From Tulasnella sp. 424 (Eukaryota > Basidiomycota > Agaricomycetes > Cantharellales > Tulasnellaceae), in NCBI GenBank assembly GCA_019633425.1, contig WSUB01000178.1, positions 1 to 64,000 on the forward strand: DNA of 64,000 nt, written 5' to 3'. Below the pieces are notes generated by a model, which worked only from the letters and a program-made list of their open reading frames with translations, had not been told where the DNA came from and did no database searches. Both the position numbers and the translations under genes were made by a program. Within the stretch, counting starts at the first letter, position 1, and each line of letters starts with the position of its first letter. This document shows positions 1-9,955 of the stretch, in pieces.

Positions 1-77
1 GGGACAGGGTGTAAAATTAGCGGGCGGATGGGGGGGTCGGGACACGGGACATCCGCTAACACCGAAATAGTACAGTA
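1..77. other. Non-homologous sequence abutting the K1 C-lobe
   Basis: In K2, the codons for SPEDY are followed by PELPAANPLWDIM. In K1 the match stops at about position 78, and the remaining bases to the window edge are G/C-rich with a run of seven G (about 30-36). They encode no recognisable kinase sequence. This could be the end of an inserted element or a rearrangement breakpoint. The flank needed to decide lies outside the window. Confidence 0.55.
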
Positions 78-3000
78 GTCCTCCGGCGAAGGGGTTTCAT
101 CGTTCATAATGGCCATGACGATCATCGGTTCTAGCGAAATTTTAAAGAACGGGTGCCTATTTGTCATTACCTCTGAAAGCGAAGGACGTCAGGGACTTCA
201 TCCTTTCCATGTGAAAAGAGTAAGACTGGCCAACGGACATACCCAGGGCCAACATGCCGAATGCAAATACGTCACTCATCACTGAATTCTTGCCCGCGCA
301 CAAAAGCTCCTTTGCAGAGTAACGCAATGTAAAGTTGGCACTTTTGGTCGTCGTAAATCCAGATGGAGTGTCCATCATGAGTTCTAGTTGAATTGAAGCA
401 GCCAGAGAAATCAGATCGAAGCGCCCATCGAGTGAACTTGAATACGCACTACTGATCCCAAAATCACAGATCTTGGCGTCTCCAGATTCATTAATAAGAA
501 CATTAGCCTAATAGATAGCATGTTGAGTAGGAATTCCTGGGCTTGCTCGAAAGAACCTTACCGGCTTCACGTCCGAATGAATCACAGGTGGATCGCGGCC
601 ATGCAGATACACCAGTCCTTCGGCTACTTGAATTACCTTAGGGAGAAGGTATTAATTGCTCTTCATGCGAATTCAGTGAGAGAGGAACGCACCATTTGTC
701 GTCGGTTTTCATTGGGATTTTTCTTCAGGTGTTCCATGATATTACCGTTCTCGCACCTTCAGAAAATCACCCAACATTAGCGCTGATTCGATCACGAAAC
801 TTGATGATATAGTCTCCACCAGGGGCTGATGAGGCATGGAATCCCTTCAATATAAGCATAACCTAGGAGCTCGAGGACACGAGGATGCTGGCACTCCATC
901 CAGATAGTGAGCTCCCTATCGAACCGCTATTTGTCTTCAGATTAAAAGTTGCAGGTAACGAGAGTATCGAAGCTGAAACACACTTTCCGAAGACGAACTG
1001 ATTGCGGATCATCTGGATTACCGACGCTCGCCACTCGGAGTACTTTAATGGCAATCTTAAGGAGAGGTGGGGTTGTTAGTTTAAGAGGCTCCTGGAGGAG
1101 GAGCGATCGAGGAGCTTACAGGCTTCCCTGTTTCGGTTATCTCTCCCTTCCAAACGTCGCTGAATCCAGCCAAAGCGTGCGCAGCATCTCCCTGTTTTCG
1201 GATAAACCGACTCAAGTCCACCACTTCGGTCGTGAATTTGAGTTGGCTGGCTTTGGCAGTGAACTGTAGTTGAGCGAGACTATCTCGCGCGGAGCCAACT
1301 GCCGCGACGACGGAGATGCAATTATTCGCCAAGTTACTAGTTAGCTGACCTATCACGAAGATCACGTACCTACTCGCGTCTCTGCCGTATAGATGCACAG
1401 TCTTTTGTCTAAATATCCTCCCACGACGACGAGTCGTGACCCAAGTGTCAAAAGGACCTCGCCGGCGGTAGGAGGCGGGCTATGACCAAGTAGCGCCAAG
1501 CTCCGCCACGTCTGATCTGAACGTGAAACTCATTTCAACATCCGCAAATCTCGGGGGGAGAAACCTGACGAGATACCCTGGAGATTCAAAACGTACGCTT
1601 GGTCGGTTCGCCGAAACCCGTCATCGTGGGCCTTCAATGGGGTCCAACCTCCAAATGTAATCATGTTACCTCCAATAAGCGTTACGCCTGCAGCTGAGCG
1701 CGGTTCTGGAAGCAGGCCGTGGCATGATATTTTAGTCCAGGTTTCGGCCCGGATTTCGAATTTCCAGACATCGTTTTTGACTGTCTGCACTCCTTCGCGA
1801 TCCGTACCTTCACCCGCAAAACTGGATATTTTTAATAAGAGATGCAGTAGCAGCCATTCAGCACTCACAGGTACAGAGATCCGCCATAGTGCACGGTAGA
1901 GTGATACGACCGAGCATCTGGCCAGGGTTCTTTCTTCGGTAGTTGTCTCCACTGAACGTATTTAATGTCATCTGTCGGGAAAATGCATTGAAGCTGGTCC
2001 TGATCTTCCGTAATATCCTAAGCTTACCACTTCCGAAGTTGATGCACCACATATCATCCATTGTGGTCTCTCTTAGGTCGCCACCGAAAAGCCAAATTGT
2101 GTTATCCACGAGTATAAATGATTGTCCATAACGAGGACCAGGAAACGGTGCTGGTGGTCTGAGCTTTGACCATTCGCGAGTATCTACAGAAAAGTATCAT
2201 ATGCAAGAGGAAGGGATTTCGCCCAGAAAATACGGACCAAGGTTTAGAAAGTGCAAATGGCTATCATTTGTATGGCCACCAAACACCACGAGAACGCGTC
2301 CAGCAATGACTGCTCCATGACGCGTTCTGGCCTCAGGTTTTATACCGTTTGTTTCCAGGCTGGTGAGTGACATATCCGTTGTTGACAGAAGGAAAACATC
2401 GTTCGTCCGGGGGTCTTTATCTCCGTCTTGGACTGTACCGCCAAAAATGATGAACTCCCCATCAGAGTTCGGGATAGCCGTACAGGAGTGTTCAAAACGG
2501 GGCAAGACGCGGTAGTTAACGTCGCCCATGGAGTCATCAGACTTAAGGGCTTCTCTCAGGTCATGCTCCGTCCATGTCAGGGCATACGGCACCTCGGGAT
2601 TGACCTCTGGCTTTTTGAGCCCTTTAGCTGTGAGAATATTCGTGGTGCCGTCGGCTATGGCTCCATTACTTGCGGTTAAGCGAGAGGTATTTCCTGAAGT
2701 CTAAGATCGAGTATCAGAACCGGATTTATGGGAACATACCGATTACTGGTGCTTACAGCGTTAAAACCCCCCAAAGTATATATTTCCTGGGGGGCTGTAG
2801 CTTTGTAGATCGTCGGGGGAGGTGAGCCAAATCTGCGGTTCACGTGACTGTGGGTCGTGAGGCTTCCAGTCGTATCTTCAACTGGGCTCTCTGGACGACC
2901 CTCACGACTGGGGTGAAATGGCGATACTTCATGATGTGGCTGATCAGCAAGGGGTGTAGAGTGGATGGCCTCGACGTCTTCAGGTCGTGTCCGACGATCA

Positions 3001-3086
3001 ATGATCCTTGAGGCCAACCGTGATTTTTGTTGAAAGGGGAGACTCAAGTCCAGCGTTTTTAGCCATTCCCGAAGGCGGTCGAACAT
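1..3086 (-). CDS. Kelch-TKL kinase paralog K1, C-lobe broken
   Basis: Predicted cytoplasmic signalling protein: Kelch propeller followed by a Ser/Thr TKL kinase. Start ATG at 3086 opens a basic amphipathic N-terminus (MFDRLREWLKTLDLSLPF). A TTGSLTTHS motif follows, then Kelch blades ending in FGG/VGG at about 2590-2200, 2150-1990, 1860-1640 and 1500-1390. The linker (KFTTEVVDLSRF, about 1230) leads into a glycine-loop region HALAGFSDVWKGE. The ATP-binding lysine (IAIKVL, about 1045), catalytic loop VIHSDVKP (about 575) and CDFG (about 460) are visible, as is the SDVFAFGML segment (about 270). The C-lobe matches its paralogs up to SPEDY (about 78), then changes to unrelated sequence, so the PELPA...PLW region and the rest of the C-lobe are missing. 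Several introns are implied, and the junction near 2680 is not resolved. Truncation makes activity doubtful. Kelch-kinase identity is secure from motifs; pathway is unknown. Confidence 0.75.
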
Positions 3087-3556
3087 TTAGCTTCTATAGG
3101 AATTCCTTTTAGAACTGGTACAAGTTACTAGATCTACTGGACGAACCTTTGACAGGCAGCAACAAAGCTCCCAAACGGAAGTAATGCGAAGCGGTGGCAG
3201 GTGGTATGTCAAGATTACGTTCCCGCGACCGCCACGAGGTTGCAGCATTGCATAGTTGGTACCAAAGCCACACTCTCCCAGGGTAGTTCTTATTTGGAAG
3301 CTCCATTCACCGAAAGGTTTTCTGACTTAGCAGGCTAACTACTAAAGAAGACAATCAACGTGTCGGGGGGGTCGGAAGATGCCTGAACATTTGTTCTATG
3401 AGGGAGACCCTGTTGCAGTCCTCAGGCTGAGTCGTACATAACATGTCATCAGAAACAGCACCGTGCCAGGTAAGAGAATGTTTCGGCGAATCGATTCATC
3501 CAGAAGTGAGGCGGTGGTTCGTAACCTAGTGGTGGCGCGCGACCCGGTCCGACACG
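3087..3556. other. Intergenic, upstream of K1
   Basis: About 470 bases between the K1 start codon and the forkhead remnant. It should contain the K1 promoter and leader. A G-run at about 3362-3370 is present. I see no gene, TATA-like element or repeat with strong support. Confidence 0.4.
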
Positions 3557-3965
3557 TTATCGAATGATCGTGGAGTAAGGGTACGGCGGTCGACCGTTGG
3601 GTCCTTCAGGACCGTCCGCCAACGAATCGAGGTTGCCTGGTTTGTAGATGGTCGAAGGTGAACGCGGTTTGCGGTTCGGTTTGCTCGCTGGGGGCACCGA
3701 GGACGAGCTTCCTGGTTGCTGAGGCGGAGGCGGCTGCAGCATGGATCCCTTGGGAGGTGGGGGAGGGGTGATTGGCATAGGGTCGTGGTCTGCGTCGTAG
3801 GCCTGAGGTTGGGGTGGGGGGTAAGTTGGCGCGTAAGGGACCGTGTTTGGATTACCCATCGCCGATCGAGGATAGTATGAACGAGGATGCGGGATGGGAG
3901 CACCTGGATGAGGTGGTGGTGGATGTGAGTACGCAGCTGAGTGCTGGTGAGGCCGGTGGGGAGTA
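3557..3965 (-). pseudogene. Forkhead-factor N-terminal remnant
   Basis: One minus-strand frame encodes a His/Pro-rich stretch (PPPPHPGAP, then PPPQPQAYDADHDPMP). It continues into KPGNLDSLADGPEGPNG and RPPYPYSTIIR, where it meets a stop. The last segment resembles the first helix of fungal forkhead DNA-binding domains, which typically begin (K/R)PPY(S/P)Y..(L/I)IR and continue for about 90 more residues. Nothing downstream on this strand supplies the rest of the domain. I therefore read it as the 5' part of a forkhead transcription factor gene cut off just inside the DNA-binding domain. The upstream start is not determined, and the frame remains open into a TTCGA-rich tract. It could instead be a proline-rich orphan protein with a chance resemblance. 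Confidence 0.45.
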
Positions 3966-3979
3966 GTGTTGCCGCGGAG

Positions 3980-4300
3980 TCCGAAGTTGTCGAAGGAGGT
4001 TTCGACAAACAGGCAACTTCGACCAACTTCGACCTATCCAAGTGATGTCGAAGGAGGTTCCGAAGCGCTTCGATCCTCTTGGGAAGTCGGTTCCCATCAC
4101 AGATGGAATGGAGTGGTCCTTAATTGTTCGAATCACATAATGTTCTTGGACATTCGGACCCTCGCTGCTGAGTCGGCTTCGAGTCGGAGTGTGGCGGAGG
4201 ACTTTGGAGGACTTCGTTACTTCGCTTCGATCCACTTCGAGTCTTCGAAGTTTGTCGAAGTTGACAATTCGATCTCCTTCGCTTCGTTCCGCCGCAACAC
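3980..4300. repeat. TTCGA/CTTCG-rich degenerate repeat tract
   Basis: The hexamer family CTTCGA/TCGAAG recurs many times in about 320 bases, for example TTCGACAAAC, ACTTCGACCAACTTCGACC, CTTCGAGTCTTCGAAG and CCTTCGCTTCG. Spacing is irregular, so this is not a clean tandem array. It lies just upstream of the forkhead-like fragment. No coding potential is recognised. Confidence 0.5.
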
Positions 4301-4524
4301 TAGTGGGGAGGGCCGGGGGATGATAAATGTGGGTTTCAGCATATGATGAGTTAAAGTCGGACGTGATCTCTCACAAAATGGTCCCCGCCATTTCCCGCGC
4401 CATCAAACGTGGCCCCTATCCAAAACCCACAAGCCACCACTTCAATGTAAACCGACGGAGAAAGGCTAAAAGCAAGCGCTAATTTGACTTGAACCCTTTC
4501 TTTCCCTGTCCTTCGAAAAGACGC

Positions 4525-5000
4525 CACGAGGTACCGCGGTAGGGGAGAAGCTGGGGGCGGGGGGAAGCGGACACTGACCACAACAAAGAACAACCCCTTC
4601 TAACAAAATCCTCTCTTTCCTTCCCAGCCCAATTGGTCAATCTCAGCCTCCCCTTCACTCAACTCCTTTGTTTTCTCATTGTCGATCGTCGCGTCAATCT
4701 CAAAATCGGGTTCTCTCGCCAAGCTTTCATTATATCCCACAGATTCCTCGATCGAACACTCACCCTCTTCTATTTGCAAAGCACCAGGGCCAACTTCTTG
4801 ATCATAGCTAAAAAGCCGGTGCAGTTTTCACACCCCGGGCATCCTCCGTAAGCGGACCGATGACGATCAGCCCCCAAAACCAAGGTTAACATGGAAACCA
4901 TTCACGACTAGTGTGGGAGATAGGGGAGCTAAATGCGGGGTTCACCCAGCATTGGTGATTTGACAGTCCTTCTATCTGTTTCGGGGTTGCCAGCTGCAGA
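4525..5000 (+). repeat. Direct repeat copy A (about 480 bp)
   Basis: Starts near CACGAGGTACCGCGGTAGG and ends near TTCTATCTGTTT. It is closely similar to 8587-9070 in the same orientation. Shared segments include CAACAAAGAACAACCC, TCGATCGTCGCGTCAATCTC and ACCATTCACGACTAGTGTGG. The copies differ by small indels and substitutions. The two copies bracket the bZIP-kinase chimera. It contains CT-rich leader-like sequence but no recognised protein. Confidence 0.75.
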
Positions 5001-5702
5001 CGCTGGCGGCGTGCCAGTAGCGCCAATGCACCCTGAGTTTCCTCATATGGCGATTCCTTTATTCGCCGTCAACGCTTCATGTGGTCCGGAACTCGCGTGC
5101 CCAGGGGTAATGACCATTGTCCCAACCCTTCGATTGACGTCTGATGACATATAAACCACGACTCTGCAGTCCCTGAGTTTCCTTTTCTGACCAACCCGAA
5201 ACACGATTACCACCCGAATGAGTGCCCTCGGTCGGAGAACTATATATGGAGACCTACTTTATATTCTCGTAGTAGATCGCATGATACCTAAATCAGGAGT
5301 CGTCGAATATAATGCTACCCATCCACTTTCGGTAACACCCGAGGGGTCAGGCAATCTCATCTGAATTTCAAGGGTGCATATGTCATTCTCGGCGTCTTCC
5401 ACGCCCCTCCACAACCAACGCATCATCATAGATTCTATTCATGCCTTCGATATCATCACGAACGGCGCAGTGCCAGGTGGGAGAACATTTTGGTGAACCG
5501 TTGAGACGGAACCAACATCTTCGTTCGTTTCATCGTCCAAAAGAGCCCTAGAAGCAATGACACCATGTGCTTGACCAAAACTACTGTTCAGGTCCGTCAC
5601 CCGTCAATATCTCCATCTCAGCGCACTCACGGAGCTGGAGGAAGAAGACGTCGTCATGAATACCCTGAAGCGACCTAATGATAGGGATGAAGAACATACA
5701 CA
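5001..5702. other. Intergenic, downstream of the chimera
   Basis: About 700 bases between repeat copy A and the stop codon of the bZIP-kinase gene. It presumably includes the 3' UTR of that gene. Short open frames are present but none has recognisable family features. Confidence 0.35.
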
Positions 5703-7837
5703 CTACCCATTCAGCAGGCTAGCCATTGTCGGTCTCTTATTTGGATCCTCATTCCAGCATCTTAGCATCACGCCCCAATATGAGTCGGTGGACGGTAGCT
5801 CGGGATAGTCCGCCGGCGCAGGCGTCTTGCCGTTCATAATCGACATGATGATCGGCGGATCTGTACAACATTTGAAATATGGGGCTTTACCGGTCATGAC
5901 ATCTATTAAATATGAATTTTACTGTCATGGTTAGCTACATGAAGAGGAAGAATGGGAAGTTAGGAGACGTACGGAGCATTAACATCCCGAATGCATAAAC
6001 GTCGCTCATCGTCGTGTTCCGAGCCCCTTCCTCTAGAAGCTCTTTGGAAGAGTATCTCACAGTGCATTTAGCAGTAGCAGTGGTCGTAAAGCCGGATGGA
6101 ATGTCCATCATAAGCTCTACGTCGGAGGTTATGCGTACCACATTGAGTAAATGAATATCAGAAAGGGTCAAGACATCATAATATGCACCACGCACTGCTA
6201 ATCCCGAAGTCGCATATCTTAGCATCCCCTTCATCGCCCACGACAATATTTTCCTAAGATAAAAAGCAAAACTTAGTTTAGATTGCTGTCCGGCGTGGCG
6301 CAGGGTCTCACAGGTTTGATATCTGAGTGAACAACCAACGGTTCACGACCGTGGAGATAGACGAGTCCTTCCGCGACCTGAATTATCTGAAAGACGGAAC
6401 GACTTCGGTTTCTTAGCTTTATTATTAGGTGTTAGAAAATCTCACGAGCCGTCGGCGGTCGGCATTTGGATTCTTGGCGATGTATTCCATAATGTTGCCG
6501 TTCGAACACCTTATTTGATCCTGTCAGTGCCAGAGTCTGTAAAAAGCATATCAACAGAGCCGCCGTACCAAGGACTAATGAGACATGGAACCCCTTCAAG
6601 AGTAGCAAATCCTAGGAGTTCAAGGATACGAGGGTGCTGGCACGCCATCCAGATAGTAAGCTCCCTCTTGAATCGCTATGGTCCTCAGATTAGAGGTCGA
6701 ACGGAACGAGAACAACGAAACTAAAACACACCGTCCGAAGACGATCTGATTCCGGATCATCTGGTTTATTGGTGCCTACCACTCGGAGGACTTTGATGGC
6801 AATCTTGGAAAAGAAAGGGGGGAAAAAGGGGTGGGGGGAAGGTGAGGGGGTGTTATGGCGACTGTTAGATTCGGAGGCTCCTGGGAGCTACTAAGACAGT
6901 GCTCGGCTTACAGGCTTTCCAGTCTCAGTCATCTCTCCTTTCCAAACGTCGCTGAACCCAGCCAAAGCGTGCGCAGCATTTCCGCGCTTCCGCACAAGAC
7001 GACTCAAGTCCACCGCTTCAGTCGTGAATTTGTGTGAAACGGTGGGCATCGTGGTTGATGATTCCCTCAAGGGATTAGCATACAAGATAAGACTAGGATC
7101 CGAACCAACTCCGGCGAGAGGCTGATCGAGTGCCGCGTTTTGGAAGAATTGGTCCCAAGCGCTGAAATCGGTATAACTACTGTACATGGGGTTAGAGGCC
7201 AGGCTGGTGTAGGGTGAAGGTACGGCATCGGCTGGTGGGGGAGAGAAGAACGTTAACCTTGTAGGGCTGTTGTTGTATATGTTGTTGTTGCTATTGCCTA
7301 GGAATGTGCCCATCGACATCGGATTGTCGGTGCTACCCAGAGAAGGGAACGATAGGAGTGACGTGTAACCGGTGCCATTGGAAGTGGATCCACCGGCTTG
7401 TTGCTGGGAATTGAAATATTCGGGAGTTGCGCTAGGTACAGTTGACGGAGACCAGTATACTGGGGATGTGGCCGCAGTGGGATTTGTTCGGCTATTTGAT
7501 ACGGTGGGCGTCGGGGTACTGCGAGGGGTCTGAGCGGAGTTGAATTCGAACGAGAAGGCCGATTGCTTCAGCATTAAGTTCTCATTTTGGAGGCGTCCCA
7601 GAAGCTCTCGCAAGTTCGCATTCTCCACTTCCTGGGCAGATTTACTTTGCTCCAGCGTGGCGACTTGGTGCTCGAGCTGACATGCGTGAGTGAGTGCGAG
7701 AAATGCGATGGAAGATAGCGGGTGGGGGAGCAAATTAGTAACGGCCTCGGTTACGCGAAAGGACTTCGGCGGTGCTGATAAGGAGATTTCCTCACATCCC
7801 GAATACGCTTCTCCGACTGGGACAAACCGCGTTCCAT
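5703..7837 (-). CDS. Chimera: bZIP zipper and TF region fused to TKL kinase
   Basis: The 5' part encodes a leucine zipper (LEHQVATLEQ, then ENANLRELLGRLQNENLMLK). A Ser/Thr/Pro/Asn-rich region follows, typical of AP-1/Yap1-like fungal bZIP factors. The basic DNA-binding region (NRAAQRAFRERK type) is not found. In the same exon the protein switches to the array's kinase at KFTTEAVDLSRLVRK (about 7030-6990). It continues with HALAGFSDVWKGE, IAIKVL (about 6795), VVHSDIKP (about 6325) and CDFG (about 6215). It ends RPTMASLLNG. All key catalytic residues are present, so the kinase may be active, with the zipper giving dimerisation (inference). Proposed start ATG at 7837 (MERGLSQSEKRIRD) with an intron at 7795-7677; this 5' exon is tentative. 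It replaces the Kelch module of its neighbours. Confidence 0.7.
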
Positions 7838-8586
7838 GTTCGAAGGTGGGGAAAGGGAGAATTCTTCTCTGGCGGGAGGGACGGCCCCCTTTTTGATTGG
7901 TCTGCTTGGCTAATATTATGCTTTAGGCTGGGATAGATTGGGTGGGCGCGGCTGTGGGATTCGAGAGTTGCTTGCTAAGAAACTTGGATTCGTCGAGATT
8001 GGTGATTTGCTGAGAGATAGAGGTGGTATGTAGAAGTTCCAGAGATTACGAGGAAAATCCACAGAGAGCGGAAGGAGGAAGGAGATGGCGTGGTGGTTGT
8101 GAGAAAAGCTAAGGGGGACCCGGTATCCGCAGGTGTTTTTGTCTTGCAAAGGGGTTTAAGAATATCTGCTAGGATCGTGAACTAGACAGTGGGCTGAGGA
8201 TATGAGTGGGAGGGTGGCTCGGGAGGGGAACAAGGTATGGCGCGGAGAGTTGGTGGTAGATGGAAGCAGGGAAAGGTTATTTACGCAGATCGATGATCAT
8301 CTATCCTTTGTGTCTTACAATCTGGATCCAGTCTGTCATGCGCTCGACCTTAGCTAATTGACTATAACCATGGGTACACTGTGCGGACGACTAACACAAC
8401 CCGAAAGGCGGCAAGGTTCTCTGCTCGAAAGCTATCTTGCAATGTGGCTGCTCGGTGATCGGTCTCCATTCGAACTCCGCCGCAACCACCACCAATGAGT
8501 GGCAGGGCCCTCAGCGTCAACTGTCCTCTGAATGACGAACCAGCACCAGAGATGGAAATCAGGATTGCAGTGCTTAGTATAGACCC
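7838..8586. other. Leader/promoter region of the chimera
   Basis: On the minus strand this is pyrimidine-rich leader-like sequence with short frames and no bZIP basic region. No gene is recognised between the proposed ATG at 7837 and repeat copy B at 8587. The parent bZIP gene's 5' coding part is therefore absent here. Confidence 0.4.
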
Positions 8587-9070
8587 CACACGAGGTACCG
8601 CGGTAGGCAGAAGCTGGGGCGGGGGGCGGGGGCGGAAGCGGACAGTGACGGTTGACCACAACAAAGAACAACCCTTCTAATAAATTCATCCCATTCCTTC
8701 CCAGCCCAATTGCAATTGGTCAATCTCAGCCTCCCCTTCACTCATTTCCTTTGTCTTTTCATTGTCGATCGTCGCGTCAATCTCACATCGGGCGTTCATT
8801 ATAACAAAAAAGGTCCCATAGATTCCTCGATCGAACACTCGCGCTCTTCTATTTGCAATGCACCAGGGCCGACTTCTCACCGTTGAAAAGCCGGTGCATT
8901 TTTCACACCCCCGGCACCGTAGCGGACCGATGACGATCAGCCCCCAAGACCAAGGTTAACATGGAAACCATTCACGACTAGTGTGGGAGATAGGAAAGCT
9001 AAATGCGGGGCTCACCCAGTATTGGTAATTCTGACAGTCGTTCTATCTGTTTTGGGGGTACCATCTGACG
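8587..9070 (+). repeat. Direct repeat copy B (about 480 bp)
   Basis: Second copy of the 4525-5000 sequence in the same orientation. Small differences include an extra AATTGC near 8710 and a shortened segment near 8920. Similarity fades after CTATCTGTTTT near 9050-9070 and before CACGAGGTACC near 8590. Confidence 0.75.
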
Positions 9071-9735
9071 CCCGAGACACGTACACTGGCTCAAGAATGT
9101 CCTACAAATACCGGTTCTCTTTGCGTTGAGCTCTTCTTCGTTCCGAGCAGAGACCACCGCTAAATGCGCATCTATATTCTCGTCGTGGACGCGCTTCATG
9201 AAGTCAGTTCCTGAGTGCTTGCCAGCGGGTTTCGACGCGTTGGCGATCGGCTGGCACTGCAGAGTGTCCTTCAATCGACGACATCAATCAAAATTACAGC
9301 ATGTACATGCAAGCATACGAAAGACTGTGTGCGACATATTAACAACATACCATTGCTCCTACAAAAGTATCCTCTCCGGGCAAGACCAAAGTAGGAACGG
9401 TACTCTTCGGGTTCCTTCCATCCCCCGGGCGGTCCAAGTTTTAGACATTCACAATCACTCACGAAAGGAATGCGACTGACTATTTTTAGAAGCTTCGGAT
9501 CAAAGTTGGCTCCTACAGCGAGGTCGACATCCTCAATGTCTATAACGTCGTCGTAGCCTTGTGCGATGACGGCGAGCCATGGTGCGGATGGCCAACTGGC
9601 TTTACTGTATTCGTAGAATATCTTTCTATCTGGGCTCATGAGCAGATCTGCAAATACCACTATGTGAGATGGACGTCGAGCTGGAAAAGTTGTGAAAGGG
9701 AATTGGAGATAGGCTCCTGTTAGGGAGGATCGATC
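9000..9735 (-). CDS. Hypothetical protein, possibly partial
   Basis: Not recognised. The minus-strand frame at 9735-9370 reads plausibly as protein (ADLLMSPDRKIFYEYSKASW, APWLAVIAQGYDDVIDIEDV). A GTATGT donor near 9350 and an acceptor near 9270 (CTCTGCAG) would join it to the frame containing FMKRVHDENIDAHLAVVSAR. The end overlaps repeat copy B. No ATG is found at the upstream edge, so the 5' end is missing or lies in an unresolved exon. It may be a gene fragment. Confidence 0.3.
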
Positions 9736-9955
9736 GAGGCAGTGAGCTGGAGCCACAGCCAACCAGCCCGTGGGGAGCTTGGCTTAGGGAGAATCACATT
9801 CCATGAGGAGCCATGCATAATCTCAACGAAACATAGAGCCAATTCTGTTATTCAAGTCACTGAAATGTGTCTTCTTTGTCTTGTAGACTTCCTAGAGTTG
9901 TTCGGTTCGGGCGCACTCCCGAAGCTGGGTAGATTTGCAACGCCGACAGTCTCAG

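Noticed and set aside
949..1269. Plus-strand frame opposite the K1 linker, with similar frames opposite K3, K4 and K5
   Set aside because: The frames recur only because the sense genes are conserved. They cross sense-strand introns and have no start or domain support.
3357..3559. 10-bp inverted repeat AACGTGTCGG...CCGACACGTT bracketing about 200 bp next to the forkhead break, possible MITE
   Set aside because: About 15 such 10-bp pairs within 250 bp are expected by chance in 64 kb. There is no clear target duplication, and the sequence beyond does not resume the forkhead.
4525..9070. LTR retrotransposon interpretation of the direct repeats
   Set aside because: There is no gag/pol, primer-binding site or TG...CA ends, and the internal region is a kinase gene with introns.
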